Below, piece by piece: positions 1-7,688 of a stretch of 48,503 nucleotides of DNA; the first letter of the stretch is position 1, and each line of letters starts with the position of its first letter. The stretch spans positions 1 through 48,503 of the forward strand of contig NZ_JAAORH010000002.1 of assembly GCF_017696085.1 (NCBI RefSeq). Direction: 5' to 3'. Made by a program: the position numbers and the translations under genes. The notes beneath the pieces are model-generated. The model was not told the DNA's origin and made no database searches. It saw only the letters and a program-made list of their open reading frames with translations. The stretch comes from Prochlorococcus marinus XMU1410 (GTDB lineage Bacteria; Cyanobacteriota; Cyanobacteriia; PCC-6307; Cyanobiaceae).

Positions 1-308
1 ATACACAAGACAATTCCGGAATAGAGGGATCTGTTAGTTGGCAAGCTACTCCTCATGTAGGTCTTGAAGCTTATGTATCCAATGAGATTGCGGCAGCATC
101 TACAACCGTAAATACTTCTCTACCAGGAACAGATGAGACATTCTTTGGTTTAAGGATGAATATCACAGGAAATCCGGTTAAATATGAGACAGCAAATTAC
201 AAGAAAAATATGATCACTCAAATGATCCAACCTGTAAAACGTAAATATGATGTTTTATTGGAAAGGAAATTAAGCACAAACTGGAACGTGAGATTGGAAT
301 CTCAATAG
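1..308 (+). CDS. C-terminal end of a probable outer-membrane or surface protein (5' truncated by window)
   Basis: The frame starting at base 3 is open from the window edge to a TAG at 306-308, giving about 101 residues. The translation alternates polar and hydrophobic residues (for example VGLEAYVSNEI and FFGLRMNITG), as in beta-strands. It ends in a basic stretch, KRKYDVLLERKLSTNW. This resembles the end of a cyanobacterial beta-barrel or inverse-autotransporter protein, but I recognise no specific family. It lies 23 bp upstream of a signal-peptide protein in the same direction, so the two may be co-transcribed. Confidence 0.5.
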   Translation, partial: TQDNSGIEGSVSWQATPHVGLEAYVSNEIAAASTTVNTSLPGTDETFFGLRMNITGNPVKYETANYKKNMITQMIQPVKRKYDVLLERKLSTNWNVRLESQ

Positions 309-331
309 TCAACTTAAAAATCACAAAGGGA

Positions 332-1093
332 ATGAAACTTAAACGTATTGCAAAATTATTCGCCATCTCTTGTATCTTTGGAGGTTTAATTTCTAGTTCA
401 AAGATAAACGCGAATCAAGTGCCCACAAGATTATCAATTACCTTATATGAAGTTGGTTTCAGAAATTCATCAACAGGTATTCTTAACCCTGTATTCAAGG
501 ATTTATCAGGGAATACGATGATTGATTTAATTGAATATAAAGGAAAACCAAGTAATTTAACTAATGGTTTGCAATCTCCTTTAGATGGTACTTTTGACCA
601 GTTATATTTCATAACTTCTAATAATCCTCTTGTCAGTGGAAACAATGGGGCAGGTTGTTATGTAAGGAAAGGTACTTATTCTTACAACGATGGTTTTATA
701 GAAGGCGGTGCGACTACTGATTCAAATCTTGCGGCTACTGTTGAGAACCCAGCTTCTTTGACTGAGACAGGATTGAGGGGTAGTAATGATAACTATGGGC
801 CTGTAAAACCAGTGGTAACTGCAGGAGTTAATGGTACAGAAACTAGTGCTATGAGGCTTCTTTTAGTAGATGATGATAATTTGTCAATTCAGCCATACAC
901 AAAATATTTTCATTATGCAAATTTGGAAGATCCGGTAACTATTCAGGAAAGAAAAGAGGGCACTCTGATATTGACTTATAACACAGACAATGCGATGGGA
1001 TTCAGAGGTACTTATTCATCTTCTAATCCACTTGGAGAAGGTTGTGAACATTTTTATTGGGATAGCATAAAGATCAATTTATCTATTGAATAA
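332..1093 (+). CDS. Secreted protein of unknown function, 253 aa
   Basis: The product begins with a signal peptide: basic MKLKR, a hydrophobic core around residues 8-22, and likely cleavage near INA-NQ at residues 25-28. The mature part is rich in N, G, S and T and predicted beta-rich. It has two cysteines, one in NGAGCYVRKG and one in GEGCEHFYW, that could form a disulfide. The gene follows the truncated upstream gene closely and precedes the left att repeat, so it belongs to chromosomal DNA outside the element. No family is recognised. A host-surface or adhesin-associated role is only inferred from its neighbour. Confidence 0.7.
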   Translation: MKLKRIAKLFAISCIFGGLISSSKINANQVPTRLSITLYEVGFRNSSTGILNPVFKDLSGNTMIDLIEYKGKPSNLTNGLQSPLDGTFDQLYFITSNNPLVSGNNGAGCYVRKGTYSYNDGFIEGGATTDSNLAATVENPASLTETGLRGSNDNYGPVKPVVTAGVNGTETSAMRLLLVDDDNLSIQPYTKYFHYANLEDPVTIQERKEGTLILTYNTDNAMGFRGTYSSSNPLGEGCEHFYWDSIKINLSIE

Positions 1094-1245
1094 ATTTTTA
1101 TCGATTATATCGATTATTTAGCGATTAAATGCATTACTTTGCTATGCACTGCTTCATTATGAGACTCATAAAAGTTTGTGTTTTTCCAACTAACTAGCTA
1201 TGGCCACACTTGTTTCTTGTGGGTACTGTCGCAAATTGCGTACTG

Positions 1246-1292
1246 GGTGCTTTGGGAGCACTAGGTCGCAGGTTCGAATCCTGTCGCCCCGA
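1246..1292 (+). pseudogene. 3' half of tRNA-Pro(UGG), left copy
   Basis: The anticodon stem GGTGC/GCACT encloses the 7-base loop TTTGGGA (anticodon TGG, proline). It is followed by a variable region, the T arm with GGTTCGAATCC, and the acceptor 3' strand CGCCCCG plus discriminator A. No matching 5' acceptor strand (CGGGGCG) or D arm occurs upstream, so this is not a functional tRNA. It is the partial tRNA that tRNA-targeting integrases leave at an att site. Confidence 0.85.
1247..1285 (+). repeat. Left att direct repeat (39 bp) of the integrative element
   Basis: These 39 bases match 19920-19958 exactly. The repeat covers the anticodon arm, variable region and most of the T arm of tRNA-Pro. 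A perfect direct repeat of a tRNA 3' portion flanking an integrase gene is the usual mark of site-specific integration. Confidence 0.88.
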
Positions 1293-1763
1293 TAGTCATA
1301 GCAGTCGATCTCAGATATACCAAAATAGAGTCTCAAAAGTATCCGTAGCTTTTCCGTGGAATATGTTGGATTTGTAATAAAAAAGCCACGGAACTTCGAA
1401 ACCATGTGTGCAACTTTAGGTTGAATTAGTTCAGATCTCGGCAATAATAAAGTTGTCAGATATTTGCGACCTTCAAACAGCCCACAGTAGTGACCTTCGA
1501 CTTTATTTGATGCACCTTCGATAAGTGCGGGGATTATCAACAAACAACTCCATATATATTGAGAACACGCAACAGACCACCAAAGTTTTTCAAAGGAAAG
1601 AAGCTCCAAGCTTCTAACTTGACTCATCACGATTCAGTTGGAATTGCAATGGATTTAATTTGCTTTGAGAAATCTGGTGTGAATGTAAATGGATTTCTCG
1701 TGATGACGAATCCTTCTGTTCTTACTGCATATAACGAGTTGAAGAATAATCCTTCAAAGGTTA
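1293..1763. other. Left-end non-coding region of the element with recombinase-arm-like repeats
   Basis: No convincing gene is seen. A TTG/ATG frame ending at 1795 (possible starts at 1648 or 1702) would give 30-78 residues with no recognisable domain. TCCGTGGAAT at 1353-1362 and an inverted partner within GCCACGGAAC at 1385-1394 match TCCGTGGAAT near the right end (19810-19819). These are candidate arm-type integrase sites. Confidence 0.45.
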
Positions 1764-2036
1764 ATGACTACTACAAACTGGATAGAGCTTCCTAAGTTAG
1801 TTGAGTATCTATATTGCAGTGAAAGAACTGTTTATAAGTTAAAAAAAGCGAATGTATTTGTAGCGGGAGAACACTTCTATCGAGTAGGTGAAGGAAAGGA
1901 AAAAGGGAAATGTGTTTATGGATTAGAGGAGTGCAGAAAAGCACTACTTAAACATTCCGCAGAAACTAAGAAGCAAAAGGGAGCTAGATATAAGAAAGAG
2001 ATGATGAAAGACCTCGTCGCAAAGGAGGTTAAGTAG
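1764..2036 (+). CDS. Small HTH DNA-binding protein, excisionase-like, 90 aa
   Basis: Residues 8-50 read as a winged-helix/excisionase-type helix-turn-helix: LPKLVEYLYCSERTVYKLKK, then a wing (HFYRVGEGK...CVYGLEEC) and a helix. This resembles MerR/Xis-type proteins that bend att DNA or control element promoters. The C-terminus is lysine-rich. The ATG at 1764 is preceded by AAAGG at a suitable distance. Its stop overlaps the GTG start of the next gene by one base, implying translational coupling. A role in excision or control of the replication genes is inferred from position. Confidence 0.7.
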   Translation: MTTTNWIELPKLVEYLYCSERTVYKLKKANVFVAGEHFYRVGEGKEKGKCVYGLEECRKALLKHSAETKKQKGARYKKEMMKDLVAKEVK

Positions 2037-2293
2037 TGGATACGATTCCCTCTAAAATACTTAAAAGCACCTTTAAAAATAGGTGTCATAACAAAGCAAC
2101 TGAACTTGGTGATAATGGAAAGGTTTTTGATTATCTATTTGAAGAGCTAGTCCAAGCAAATGCTTATTGTTGTGCATTACAAACCAAAGTTCAGATATTA
2201 GAATATATCCAAACTAAATATCATGAGCAAATAGCAAATTTATTAGAGCAACTTGGAATAAAAAAAGATTGGTGGCGAATATGGAAAAAGTAA
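2036..2293 (+). CDS. Unknown small element protein, 85 aa
   Basis: The GTG start at 2036 overlaps the previous stop (TAGTG) and has a strong ribosome-binding site, AAAGGAGG, at 2021-2028. The predicted protein is mostly alpha-helical with a helix-forming middle (DYLFEELVQANAYCCALQTKV) and a basic, tryptophan-containing end, WWRIWKK. No family is recognised. It lies in the left-end operon between an HTH protein and the helicase, so an accessory replication role is plausible. The next gene overlaps its end. Confidence 0.65.
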   Translation: MDTIPSKILKSTFKNRCHNKATELGDNGKVFDYLFEELVQANAYCCALQTKVQILEYIQTKYHEQIANLLEQLGIKKDWWRIWKK

Positions 2294-2721
2294 ATGGTAA
2301 ATGGATAGCGCCAGAGCATTTTGATAGTGAAGAAGAAAGAAAAAAAGCAATGAATGGTTGGCGTAGAAGGTACTATGAAACCTTTCGATCAGACGATCAA
2401 TTCTGTAATTGGCTTAAGTTAGATGGCTTTCATAGTAGTAAGCCAATAACACCAAAATACTTAAAAGAATACGAAAGACAACAAGCCCTAATTGAAGAAT
2501 TTTATAAATATAAAGGTGTTTATGATGGGTTGCCTGAGTGCCATAGATTTCATGGAAATGATGGTAAATATTGGAAAATTTTCTCTGAAGAACAACAGAA
2601 AATCTACGCTAAAGATAGAGCAGAAACTACACTTAGATGCAACAAAGTAACTTACGGACATACACCAAATAGACCTAAAAGAAAAAGAGAAAAAAGAATA
2701 AGGAGAGAATTTTGTGACTGA
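2281..2721 (+). CDS. Unknown basic element protein, 146 aa
   Basis: I prefer the ATG at 2281. TTG at 2269 and GTG at 2272 are alternative starts inside the preceding gene. The product is rich in aromatic and charged residues (WRRRYYETF, WLKLDGFHSS, YERQQALIEEFYKYKG) and ends in an arginine/lysine-rich tail (PKRKREKRIRREF). That tail suggests nucleic-acid binding. The stop overlaps the GTG of the helicase gene by 8 bases, so it is probably co-translated with it. It could be a reduced primase-associated partner, but no catalytic motif of a primase is visible. Confidence 0.65.
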   Translation: MEKVNGKWIAPEHFDSEEERKKAMNGWRRRYYETFRSDDQFCNWLKLDGFHSSKPITPKYLKEYERQQALIEEFYKYKGVYDGLPECHRFHGNDGKYWKIFSEEQQKIYAKDRAETTLRCNKVTYGHTPNRPKRKREKRIRREFCD

Positions 2722-3997
2722 TGCTATTACACGACAACACCAAATTATTAGTACTGGATTTCTAAATAAAATTAAATTTCCAAGCGGTTATGAAGGAGAA
2801 AGAAAAAAGAAGATTGATTCTGGAGATTTAGTAGAACTTTTAGTTGATAATTGTTCTCCACGATTAACCTATAATCTTCTAACTCTTGAACCGGAATTTG
2901 ATGGACAAACTATTCAAATAGATTTTGTTGAAAGCTTCTCAACTTATCTAAATATGTATGGATATAACATTAGAAAAGACTCTGCTTTTGATGGTTTATT
3001 AACAGCTGCTCGTCAGAATACATATCACCCTGTCAATGCATATCTTGAAAGAATTGCAGATAATAAATCAATTAAACCAATTGACATAGAAACAATGTCT
3101 TCCGACTACTTAGGAACTGACTCTAAGTTATATGACCAGATGCTTAAAATGACCCTAATTGGAGCAGTTGCAAGAGTCAAAAATCGTGGTTGTAAGTTTG
3201 ATAATTGTTGCATTTTAGTTGGTAAGCAAGGAACAGGAAAATCTACTTTTTGGAGATATTTAGCTTCTGATGAGTTCTTTGCTGATACATGGCAACCAAA
3301 GCCTCAAGATTTGGCAATGATGCTGCAAAGATGTTGGATTTTTGAAATTGCAGAATTAGATAGGATCTCACCAAATTCAGAAAAAGCAGCAACATTAAAA
3401 GCTCTTCTATCAAGTCCGATTGATACATTTAGAAGACCTTATGGAAGAAGTATTGGTTCTTATCCAAGACCATCAATAATGGTTTCAAGTTGTAATAGAA
3501 CTGATTTTCTAAATGATCCAACAGGTTCTAGAAGGTATTGGGTAATAAATCTAGAAGGGAAATTAATAAATAATAAAAAGGTTTTAAAAGATAGAGATCG
3601 AATCTGGAAAGCTGCTTTGCTGGCCTATAAAGAAGGAATGATATTGGATTTGGATGATGAATATAAAGAGGAAATAAATATAAGAAATTTAAATTTCGAA
3701 GCAGAACACCCTTTCTACTCACGTATAGAGGAATGGACGAATAAAGAGCACAATAAATATAGATTTACGACAGTTGAAGCTTTGGTTAATAGCGGTTGTA
3801 GAAATGATGAACATATAACAGATAAAGATGTAAAGGAAGCCGCAGATTGCTTAAGAAAATTAGGCCATGAAAAAAAACAATACAGATTTGGTGGGAGAAA
3901 ACCTTATTATTGGTTTCATCCAGAATGGTCTATTGAGCAAAAGAAAAAGGAGCCAAGAATCATAAATTTGCCTAATAAAGGACATTATGAGATTTAA
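2714..3997 (+). CDS. VapE/SF3-type replicative helicase-ATPase, 427 aa
   Basis: The Walker A motif GKQGTGKS lies at residues 170-177. A Walker B-like strand (WIFEIAELD) follows at about 208-216. A later motif, STFRRPYGR...CNRTDFLNDPTGSRRYWVI, matches the arginine-rich sensor region of the virulence-associated E (VirE/VapE) family. Such proteins act as replication helicases of satellite phages, PICI-type islands and tycheposons. The first 140 residues could hold a reduced primase-like part but show no clear primase motif. The start is GTG at 2714, overlapping the upstream gene. In this element it is the only recognisable replication enzyme. Confidence 0.85.
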   Translation: MTDAITRQHQIISTGFLNKIKFPSGYEGERKKKIDSGDLVELLVDNCSPRLTYNLLTLEPEFDGQTIQIDFVESFSTYLNMYGYNIRKDSAFDGLLTAARQNTYHPVNAYLERIADNKSIKPIDIETMSSDYLGTDSKLYDQMLKMTLIGAVARVKNRGCKFDNCCILVGKQGTGKSTFWRYLASDEFFADTWQPKPQDLAMMLQRCWIFEIAELDRISPNSEKAATLKALLSSPIDTFRRPYGRSIGSYPRPSIMVSSCNRTDFLNDPTGSRRYWVINLEGKLINNKKVLKDRDRIWKAALLAYKEGMILDLDDEYKEEINIRNLNFEAEHPFYSRIEEWTNKEHNKYRFTTVEALVNSGCRNDEHITDKDVKEAADCLRKLGHEKKQYRFGGRKPYYWFHPEWSIEQKKKEPRIINLPNKGHYEI

Positions 3998-3998
3998 T

Positions 3999-4164
3999 GC
4001 CTTATGTGTCTTGGCAGAATAATTTTTATCTAAGACACTAAAAAGAATTGAACCGATTTGTATTTAAGAGAATGTCTTATGTCTTATCTATTTCCACAAA
4101 AGATAATTATTTTTTGTGTTTTTTAATTTCTAGAGTTTATTAGGAATGACATAAGACATAAGGC
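3999..4164. repeat. Iteron-like direct and inverted GTCTTATGTC repeats
   Basis: Four related copies lie just after the helicase stop: GCCTTATGTGTCTT (3999-4012), an inverted AAGACAC (4033-4039), TGTCTTATGTCTTAT (4073-4087), and the inverted GACATAAGACATAAGGC (4148-4164). The last two form a large imperfect palindrome. Direct plus inverted short repeats beside a helicase gene suggest a replication origin or an operator for one of the element's HTH proteins. The rest of the 3998-4341 gap has no gene. A GGGGT/ACCCC hairpin lies at about 4208-4225. Confidence 0.5.
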
Positions 4165-4341
4165 AACATTAATTTTTAATATAGGTTCTTTCTTCTTGTA
4201 CGGGAGGGGGTAATTTCGGACCCCAAAATTCTCCTAGGGAAAAGTCTGCATAGTTAGACACACTTTTACAAATGCTTGATCAGGTAAATGGAATAGAATC
4301 CCTTCATAGCAGCTAATTACACCTAATGTAAATTTTGTAAG

Positions 4342-4587
4342 ATGAAACCAAAATCATTGCATTTGGAAGCTTATACGATTAGCCAAACAGCTAAAAAGTT
4401 AGGTTATAAATCAACCAAAACTTTATATAGATTGCTTAGCCGTGAAGTATTAGAAGACTATGTTTATTTAGAAAAATCAGGAAGAGTTTATCTAATGCTG
4501 GAGCCACCAAATCTGCCAACTTTAGCGGAAAAAATTACAGCAAATATTCAAGTAAGAAGAAATAATATTATCAAAAGGTTCATTTAG
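4342..4587 (+). CDS. Small helix-turn-helix protein, 81 aa
   Basis: Residues 9-36 (EAYTISQTAKKLGYKSTKT and LYRLLSR) form a typical excisionase/MerR-like helix-turn-helix. It is followed by a short beta wing (VYLEKSGRVYLML) and a basic tail. It resembles the 1764-2036 protein in plan but not closely in sequence. It follows the iteron-like repeats, which might be its binding site. A role as Xis/recombination directionality factor or copy-control protein is inferred from place and size. Confidence 0.65.
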   Translation: MKPKSLHLEAYTISQTAKKLGYKSTKTLYRLLSREVLEDYVYLEKSGRVYLMLEPPNLPTLAEKITANIQVRRNNIIKRFI

Positions 4588-4646
4588 AAAGGTTTTATTT
4601 TTTTTAAGTAAACATCCTTAAACTAAATTTTTTAAAAAGATTTTTT

Positions 4647-4666
4647 CTTTAACTTTACTTAACCAT
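4647..4666 (+). promoter_or_regulatory. Weak Pho-box-like repeat
   Basis: Two TTAAC cores lie 10 bp apart (CTTTAACTTTACTTAACCAT), resembling the cyanobacterial Pho box, whose repeats recur every 11 bp. It lies 36 bp upstream of the 4702 gene. The off-register spacing makes this tentative. Confidence 0.3.
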
Positions 4667-4701
4667 AGGTGAATATTATTTATTAAATAGAAACTAAGGA
4701 G

Positions 4702-4908
4702 ATGTTTAAATACAGGGAATTCATAGCTCAAATCAAATATAAAGAAGTAATATCTTCACCTGTTTATTTTATTCCTGTTTTGCTTCTATCCATAATGATT
4801 ATTATTGAAGGTTTTCACATCTTTAATCACAAACAAAATTGCAAAACTAAAGCTGAGTGGATGGAACAATCAGGAATGACTTATGACAGGGAATCAGAAG
4901 TAAATTAA
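4702..4908 (+). CDS. Small single-pass membrane protein, 68 aa
   Basis: A basic N-terminus (MFKYREFIAQIKYKE) precedes one hydrophobic segment at about residues 21-38 (PVYFIPVLLLSIMIIIEGF) and a polar tail with one cysteine. AAGGAG directly abuts the ATG, which is unusually close for a ribosome-binding site. The protein is convergent with arsR. No family is recognised. Confidence 0.55.
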   Translation: MFKYREFIAQIKYKEVISSPVYFIPVLLLSIMIIIEGFHIFNHKQNCKTKAEWMEQSGMTYDRESEVN

Positions 4909-4926
4909 TAAAATCTAAAATATAAT

Positions 4927-5247
4927 TTATTCGCAGCAACGTTTTTTATTTGAAGAATAATCTGTCAAAGAAGTTATCCATTCCTTGATCAAAAAGAGAG
5001 ATTCTTTATTTAGGCTGTAATATACCCATCTACCTTCTTGTCTGTCTGAGATAAGACCAGCTTCTTTCAAAATTTTTATGTGATATGAAATTCTTGATTG
5101 AGATAAATTAGTTAATTTCATAATATCGCAAACACAAACTTCTCCATCCATCATTAGGTCAATTATTTCTAGCCTAAAAGGATCAGAAAATGAAACCATC
5201 AACTTAGATATATTTTCTTTTTTTACTTTGCTAATATCTTTTAACAA
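4927..5247 (-). CDS. arsR: ArsR-family arsenic-responsive repressor, 106 aa
   Basis: This is a winged-helix repressor of the ArsR/SmtB family. The metal-site motif in alpha-3 reads EVCVCDIM (Cys38, Cys40), close to the classic ELCVCDL As(III) site. A recognition helix LSQSRISYHIKILKEAGLI and wing RQEGRWVYYSL follow. A second cysteine pair (Cys104-Cys105) sits at the extreme C-terminus, as in some ArsR proteins that bind As(III) with C-terminal thiols. It is divergent from the GAPDH-arsJ operon. Two ATCAA-N6-TTGAT operators lie between them, so it most likely represses both directions until arsenite binds. Confidence 0.92.
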   Translation of the reverse strand: MLKDISKVKKENISKLMVSFSDPFRLEIIDLMMDGEVCVCDIMKLTNLSQSRISYHIKILKEAGLISDRQEGRWVYYSLNKESLFLIKEWITSLTDYSSNKKRCCE

Positions 5248-5301
5248 TTTTAAATTAATTAAATTTTCCTAAATATAGCTTAAATAAAAAAGATTTCATT
5301 A

Positions 5302-5335
5302 ATCAAAACATCTTGATACATCAAAATATTTTGAT
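5302..5335. promoter_or_regulatory. Tandem ArsR operators
   Basis: Two copies of ATCAA-N6-TTGAT lie at 5302-5317 and 5320-5335. The second sits inside the perfect palindrome CATCAAAATATTTTGATG (5319-5336). This half-site layout is the known cyanobacterial ArsR box. The copies lie 18 bp apart in the arsR/GAPDH divergent intergenic region, 30-63 bp before the GAPDH start. The GAPDH ATG at 5365 is preceded by TAGGAG. Confidence 0.85.
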
Positions 5336-5364
5336 GTATAATTTCAATAGGAGTTTTCAAAGTT

Positions 5365-6387
5365 ATGAAAATTGGAATTAATGGTTTTGGAAGAATTGGC
5401 AGATTAGTTTTCAGAGCATTATGGAATAGAGCTGATATAGAAATAACTCACATTAATGAGATAGCAGGAGATTCGAATGCCGCTGCACATCTACTCGAAT
5501 TTGATTCAGTCCATGGCAGATGGGTTAAAGATATAAAGGTTAAAGAAAAAGAAATAATAATTGATGGAAAGAAATTAGCTTACACATCTTTTAAAAATTA
5601 CCTTGATGTTTCTTGGGAAAAATCTTCTGTAGATATTATTTTGGAATGTACAGGAAAGAATAAAAAGCCAGAAAAACTAAATCCCTATTTTGAATCTCTA
5701 GGGATGAAAAGAGTAATAGTAGCTTGTCCAGTTAAGGGAATTGTTGCAGAAGCTGAATCACTTAATGTTGTTTATGGCATAAATCAAAGTCTTTATGACC
5801 CTTCCAAACATAAATTAGTAACTGCAGCATCCTGCACTACAAATTGTTTAGCTCCGATAGTAAAGGTAATTAATGAAAATTTTTCAATTAAACATGGTGC
5901 TATTACAACTATTCACGATGTCACGAACACTCAAGTCCCAGTAGATTTTTATAAAAGTGATTTGAGGAGAGCAAGAGGATGTATGCAAAGTTTAATACCT
6001 ACTACCACTGGGTCTGCTAAAGCTATCGCTGAGATCTTTCCAAAATTAAAAGGAAAATTAAATGGACATGCAGTAAGAGTTCCTCTACTTAATGGTTCTT
6101 TAACAGATGCAGTTTTTGAATTAAATAAAGACGTGACAACTGAACAAGTAAATATGGCACTTAAGGAAGCTTCAGAAACTTATTTAAAAGGAATTCTTGG
6201 CTACGAAGAAAGACCTTTAGTTTCTGCAGATTATGTAAATGACTCTAGAAGTTCAATAGTTGATAGTTTATCGACGATGGTTGTTAATTCAAATTTATTA
6301 AAGATATACGCTTGGTATGACAACGAGTGGGGTTACAGCTGCAGACTTGCAGATCTTACTGAATACGTAATCAAAAAAGAAATTTAA
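5365..6387 (+). CDS. gap1: Arsenate-associated glyceraldehyde-3-phosphate dehydrogenase, 340 aa
   Basis: The NAD-binding start [19 protein letters not shown], the catalytic ASCTTNC motif (Cys157) and the active-site His184 in TTIHD identify a full-length GAPDH. Residues 121-125 read CPVKG, where housekeeping enzymes usually have a SAP-type motif. In arsenic operons this GAPDH uses arsenate in place of phosphate to make unstable 1-arseno-3-phosphoglycerate, which ArsJ exports. The gene sits behind ArsR operators and 11 bp upstream of arsJ, which supports that role. A glycolytic function cannot be excluded. Confidence 0.9.
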   Translation: MKIGINGFGRIGRLVFRALWNRADIEITHINEIAGDSNAAAHLLEFDSVHGRWVKDIKVKEKEIIIDGKKLAYTSFKNYLDVSWEKSSVDIILECTGKNKKPEKLNPYFESLGMKRVIVACPVKGIVAEAESLNVVYGINQSLYDPSKHKLVTAASCTTNCLAPIVKVINENFSIKHGAITTIHDVTNTQVPVDFYKSDLRRARGCMQSLIPTTTGSAKAIAEIFPKLKGKLNGHAVRVPLLNGSLTDAVFELNKDVTTEQVNMALKEASETYLKGILGYEERPLVSADYVNDSRSSIVDSLSTMVVNSNLLKIYAWYDNEWGYSCRLADLTEYVIKKEI

Positions 6388-6398
6388 TTTATGTCTTT

Positions 6399-7658
6399 AT
6401 GAAGTTATCTAATATTCAACAATATAGTGTTGTAACAGCAAACTATTGGGCGTTCACGCTTACTGACGGCGCATTAAGATTATTAGTTGTTGGTCACTTT
6501 CATGAGCTAGGTTACACAACTCTACAAATTGCTTTACTTTTCCTTTTTTATGAGTTTTTTGGAATAATTACTAATTTATATGGTGGTTGGATAGGAGCAA
6601 GATATGGTTTAAGGCTTACTTTATGGATTGGGACTATCCTTCAAATCATTGCTCTTTTCATGCTTATTCCAGTTAAGGAGGATTGGCCAGTAATATTTAG
6701 TGTCTTATACGTTATGGTTGCTCAAGCAGTCAGTGGGATAGCAAAAGATTTAAACAAAATGAGTGCTAAAAGTGCTGTTAAGACAGTAGTTCCAGAGGCA
6801 AATGATGGCAATGATACTGGCCAAAAACAACTTTTTAAATGGGTTGCTATTTTAACTGGATCTAAAAATGCTCTTAAGGGAGTTGGCTTTTTCTTGGGTG
6901 GACTTTTATATAAGTTATTTGGATTCAATAATGCTGTAGGAATTATGGGTTTTGGACTCTGCTTAGCCTTTTTATTGACATTAATTTTACCTGGTGAAAT
7001 TGGCAAGATGAAAACCAAACCAGCTTTTAATGATCTTTTTTCAAAATCAAATGCAATAAATATTCTTTCAGCAGCAAGATTCTTTCTTTTTGGAGCAAGA
7101 GATGTTTGGTTTGTTGTAGCTCTTCCAGTATTCCTAGATATGGCATTTGGTTGGGACTACATGGAGATAGGATTATTTCTTGGGGCCTGGGTAATAGGTT
7201 ATGGAATTGTTCAGGCTTCGGCTCCAGCAATTAGAAAGATGTGGGGCCAGAAAGAAAGTCCAGATCGTAAAGCTATCCAATTTTGGAGTGCCGTATTAAT
7301 GGTCATACCATCTTTGATAGGAGTCGCATTATGGAGAGAAAGTTCTCCATCGATAGCAATAATTTTAGGACTTACTATTTTTGGATTTGTTTTTGCAATG
7401 AATTCCTCCACACATTCTTATATGATTTTGGCCTACTCTGATAATGAAAAAGTCAGTTTAAATGTTGGCTTCTATTACATGGCAAATGCTGCTGGAAGAC
7501 TAGTTGGAACATTACTATCTGGCTTACTATTTATGATTGGGAGAAATCCGAGTATTGGTCTTCAATATTGTCTTTATTTTTCATCACTTCTAATATTATT
7601 ATCTTGGATTTCGAGTCTTAAATTACCATCAATCAAACAAAGCTTATCATCACCATAA
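6399..7658 (+). CDS. arsJ: ArsJ organoarsenical efflux permease (MFS), 419 aa
   Basis: This is a membrane protein of about 11-12 hydrophobic segments with MFS features: GGWIGARYGLRLTLWIGT in the first half and repeated glycine-rich helices after residue 150. The start (VTANYWAFTLTDGALRLLVVGHFHELGYT) is characteristic of ArsJ as I know it. ArsJ exports 1-arseno-3-phosphoglycerate made by the neighbouring GAPDH, and the compound then breaks down to arsenate outside. It is 11 bp after the GAPDH stop, so the two form one operon under the ArsR boxes. In phosphate-starved oceans arsenate enters through phosphate transporters, which explains the pairing with pstS here. Confidence 0.88.
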   Translation: MKLSNIQQYSVVTANYWAFTLTDGALRLLVVGHFHELGYTTLQIALLFLFYEFFGIITNLYGGWIGARYGLRLTLWIGTILQIIALFMLIPVKEDWPVIFSVLYVMVAQAVSGIAKDLNKMSAKSAVKTVVPEANDGNDTGQKQLFKWVAILTGSKNALKGVGFFLGGLLYKLFGFNNAVGIMGFGLCLAFLLTLILPGEIGKMKTKPAFNDLFSKSNAINILSAARFFLFGARDVWFVVALPVFLDMAFGWDYMEIGLFLGAWVIGYGIVQASAPAIRKMWGQKESPDRKAIQFWSAVLMVIPSLIGVALWRESSPSIAIILGLTIFGFVFAMNSSTHSYMILAYSDNEKVSLNVGFYYMANAAGRLVGTLLSGLLFMIGRNPSIGLQYCLYFSSLLILLSWISSLKLPSIKQSLSSP

Positions 7659-7688
7659 AAACTAATTTTTAGAAATTAGAGTATTTAA

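Noticed and set aside
1220-1292. Complete functional tRNA-Pro at the left end
   Set aside because: No 5' acceptor strand or D arm pairs with the preserved 3' half, so it is only a fragment.
1190-1630. Minus-strand frame with RIRTCDLVLPKH
   Set aside because: This peptide is the usual false translation of a tRNA 3' half; the frame crosses the att repeat.
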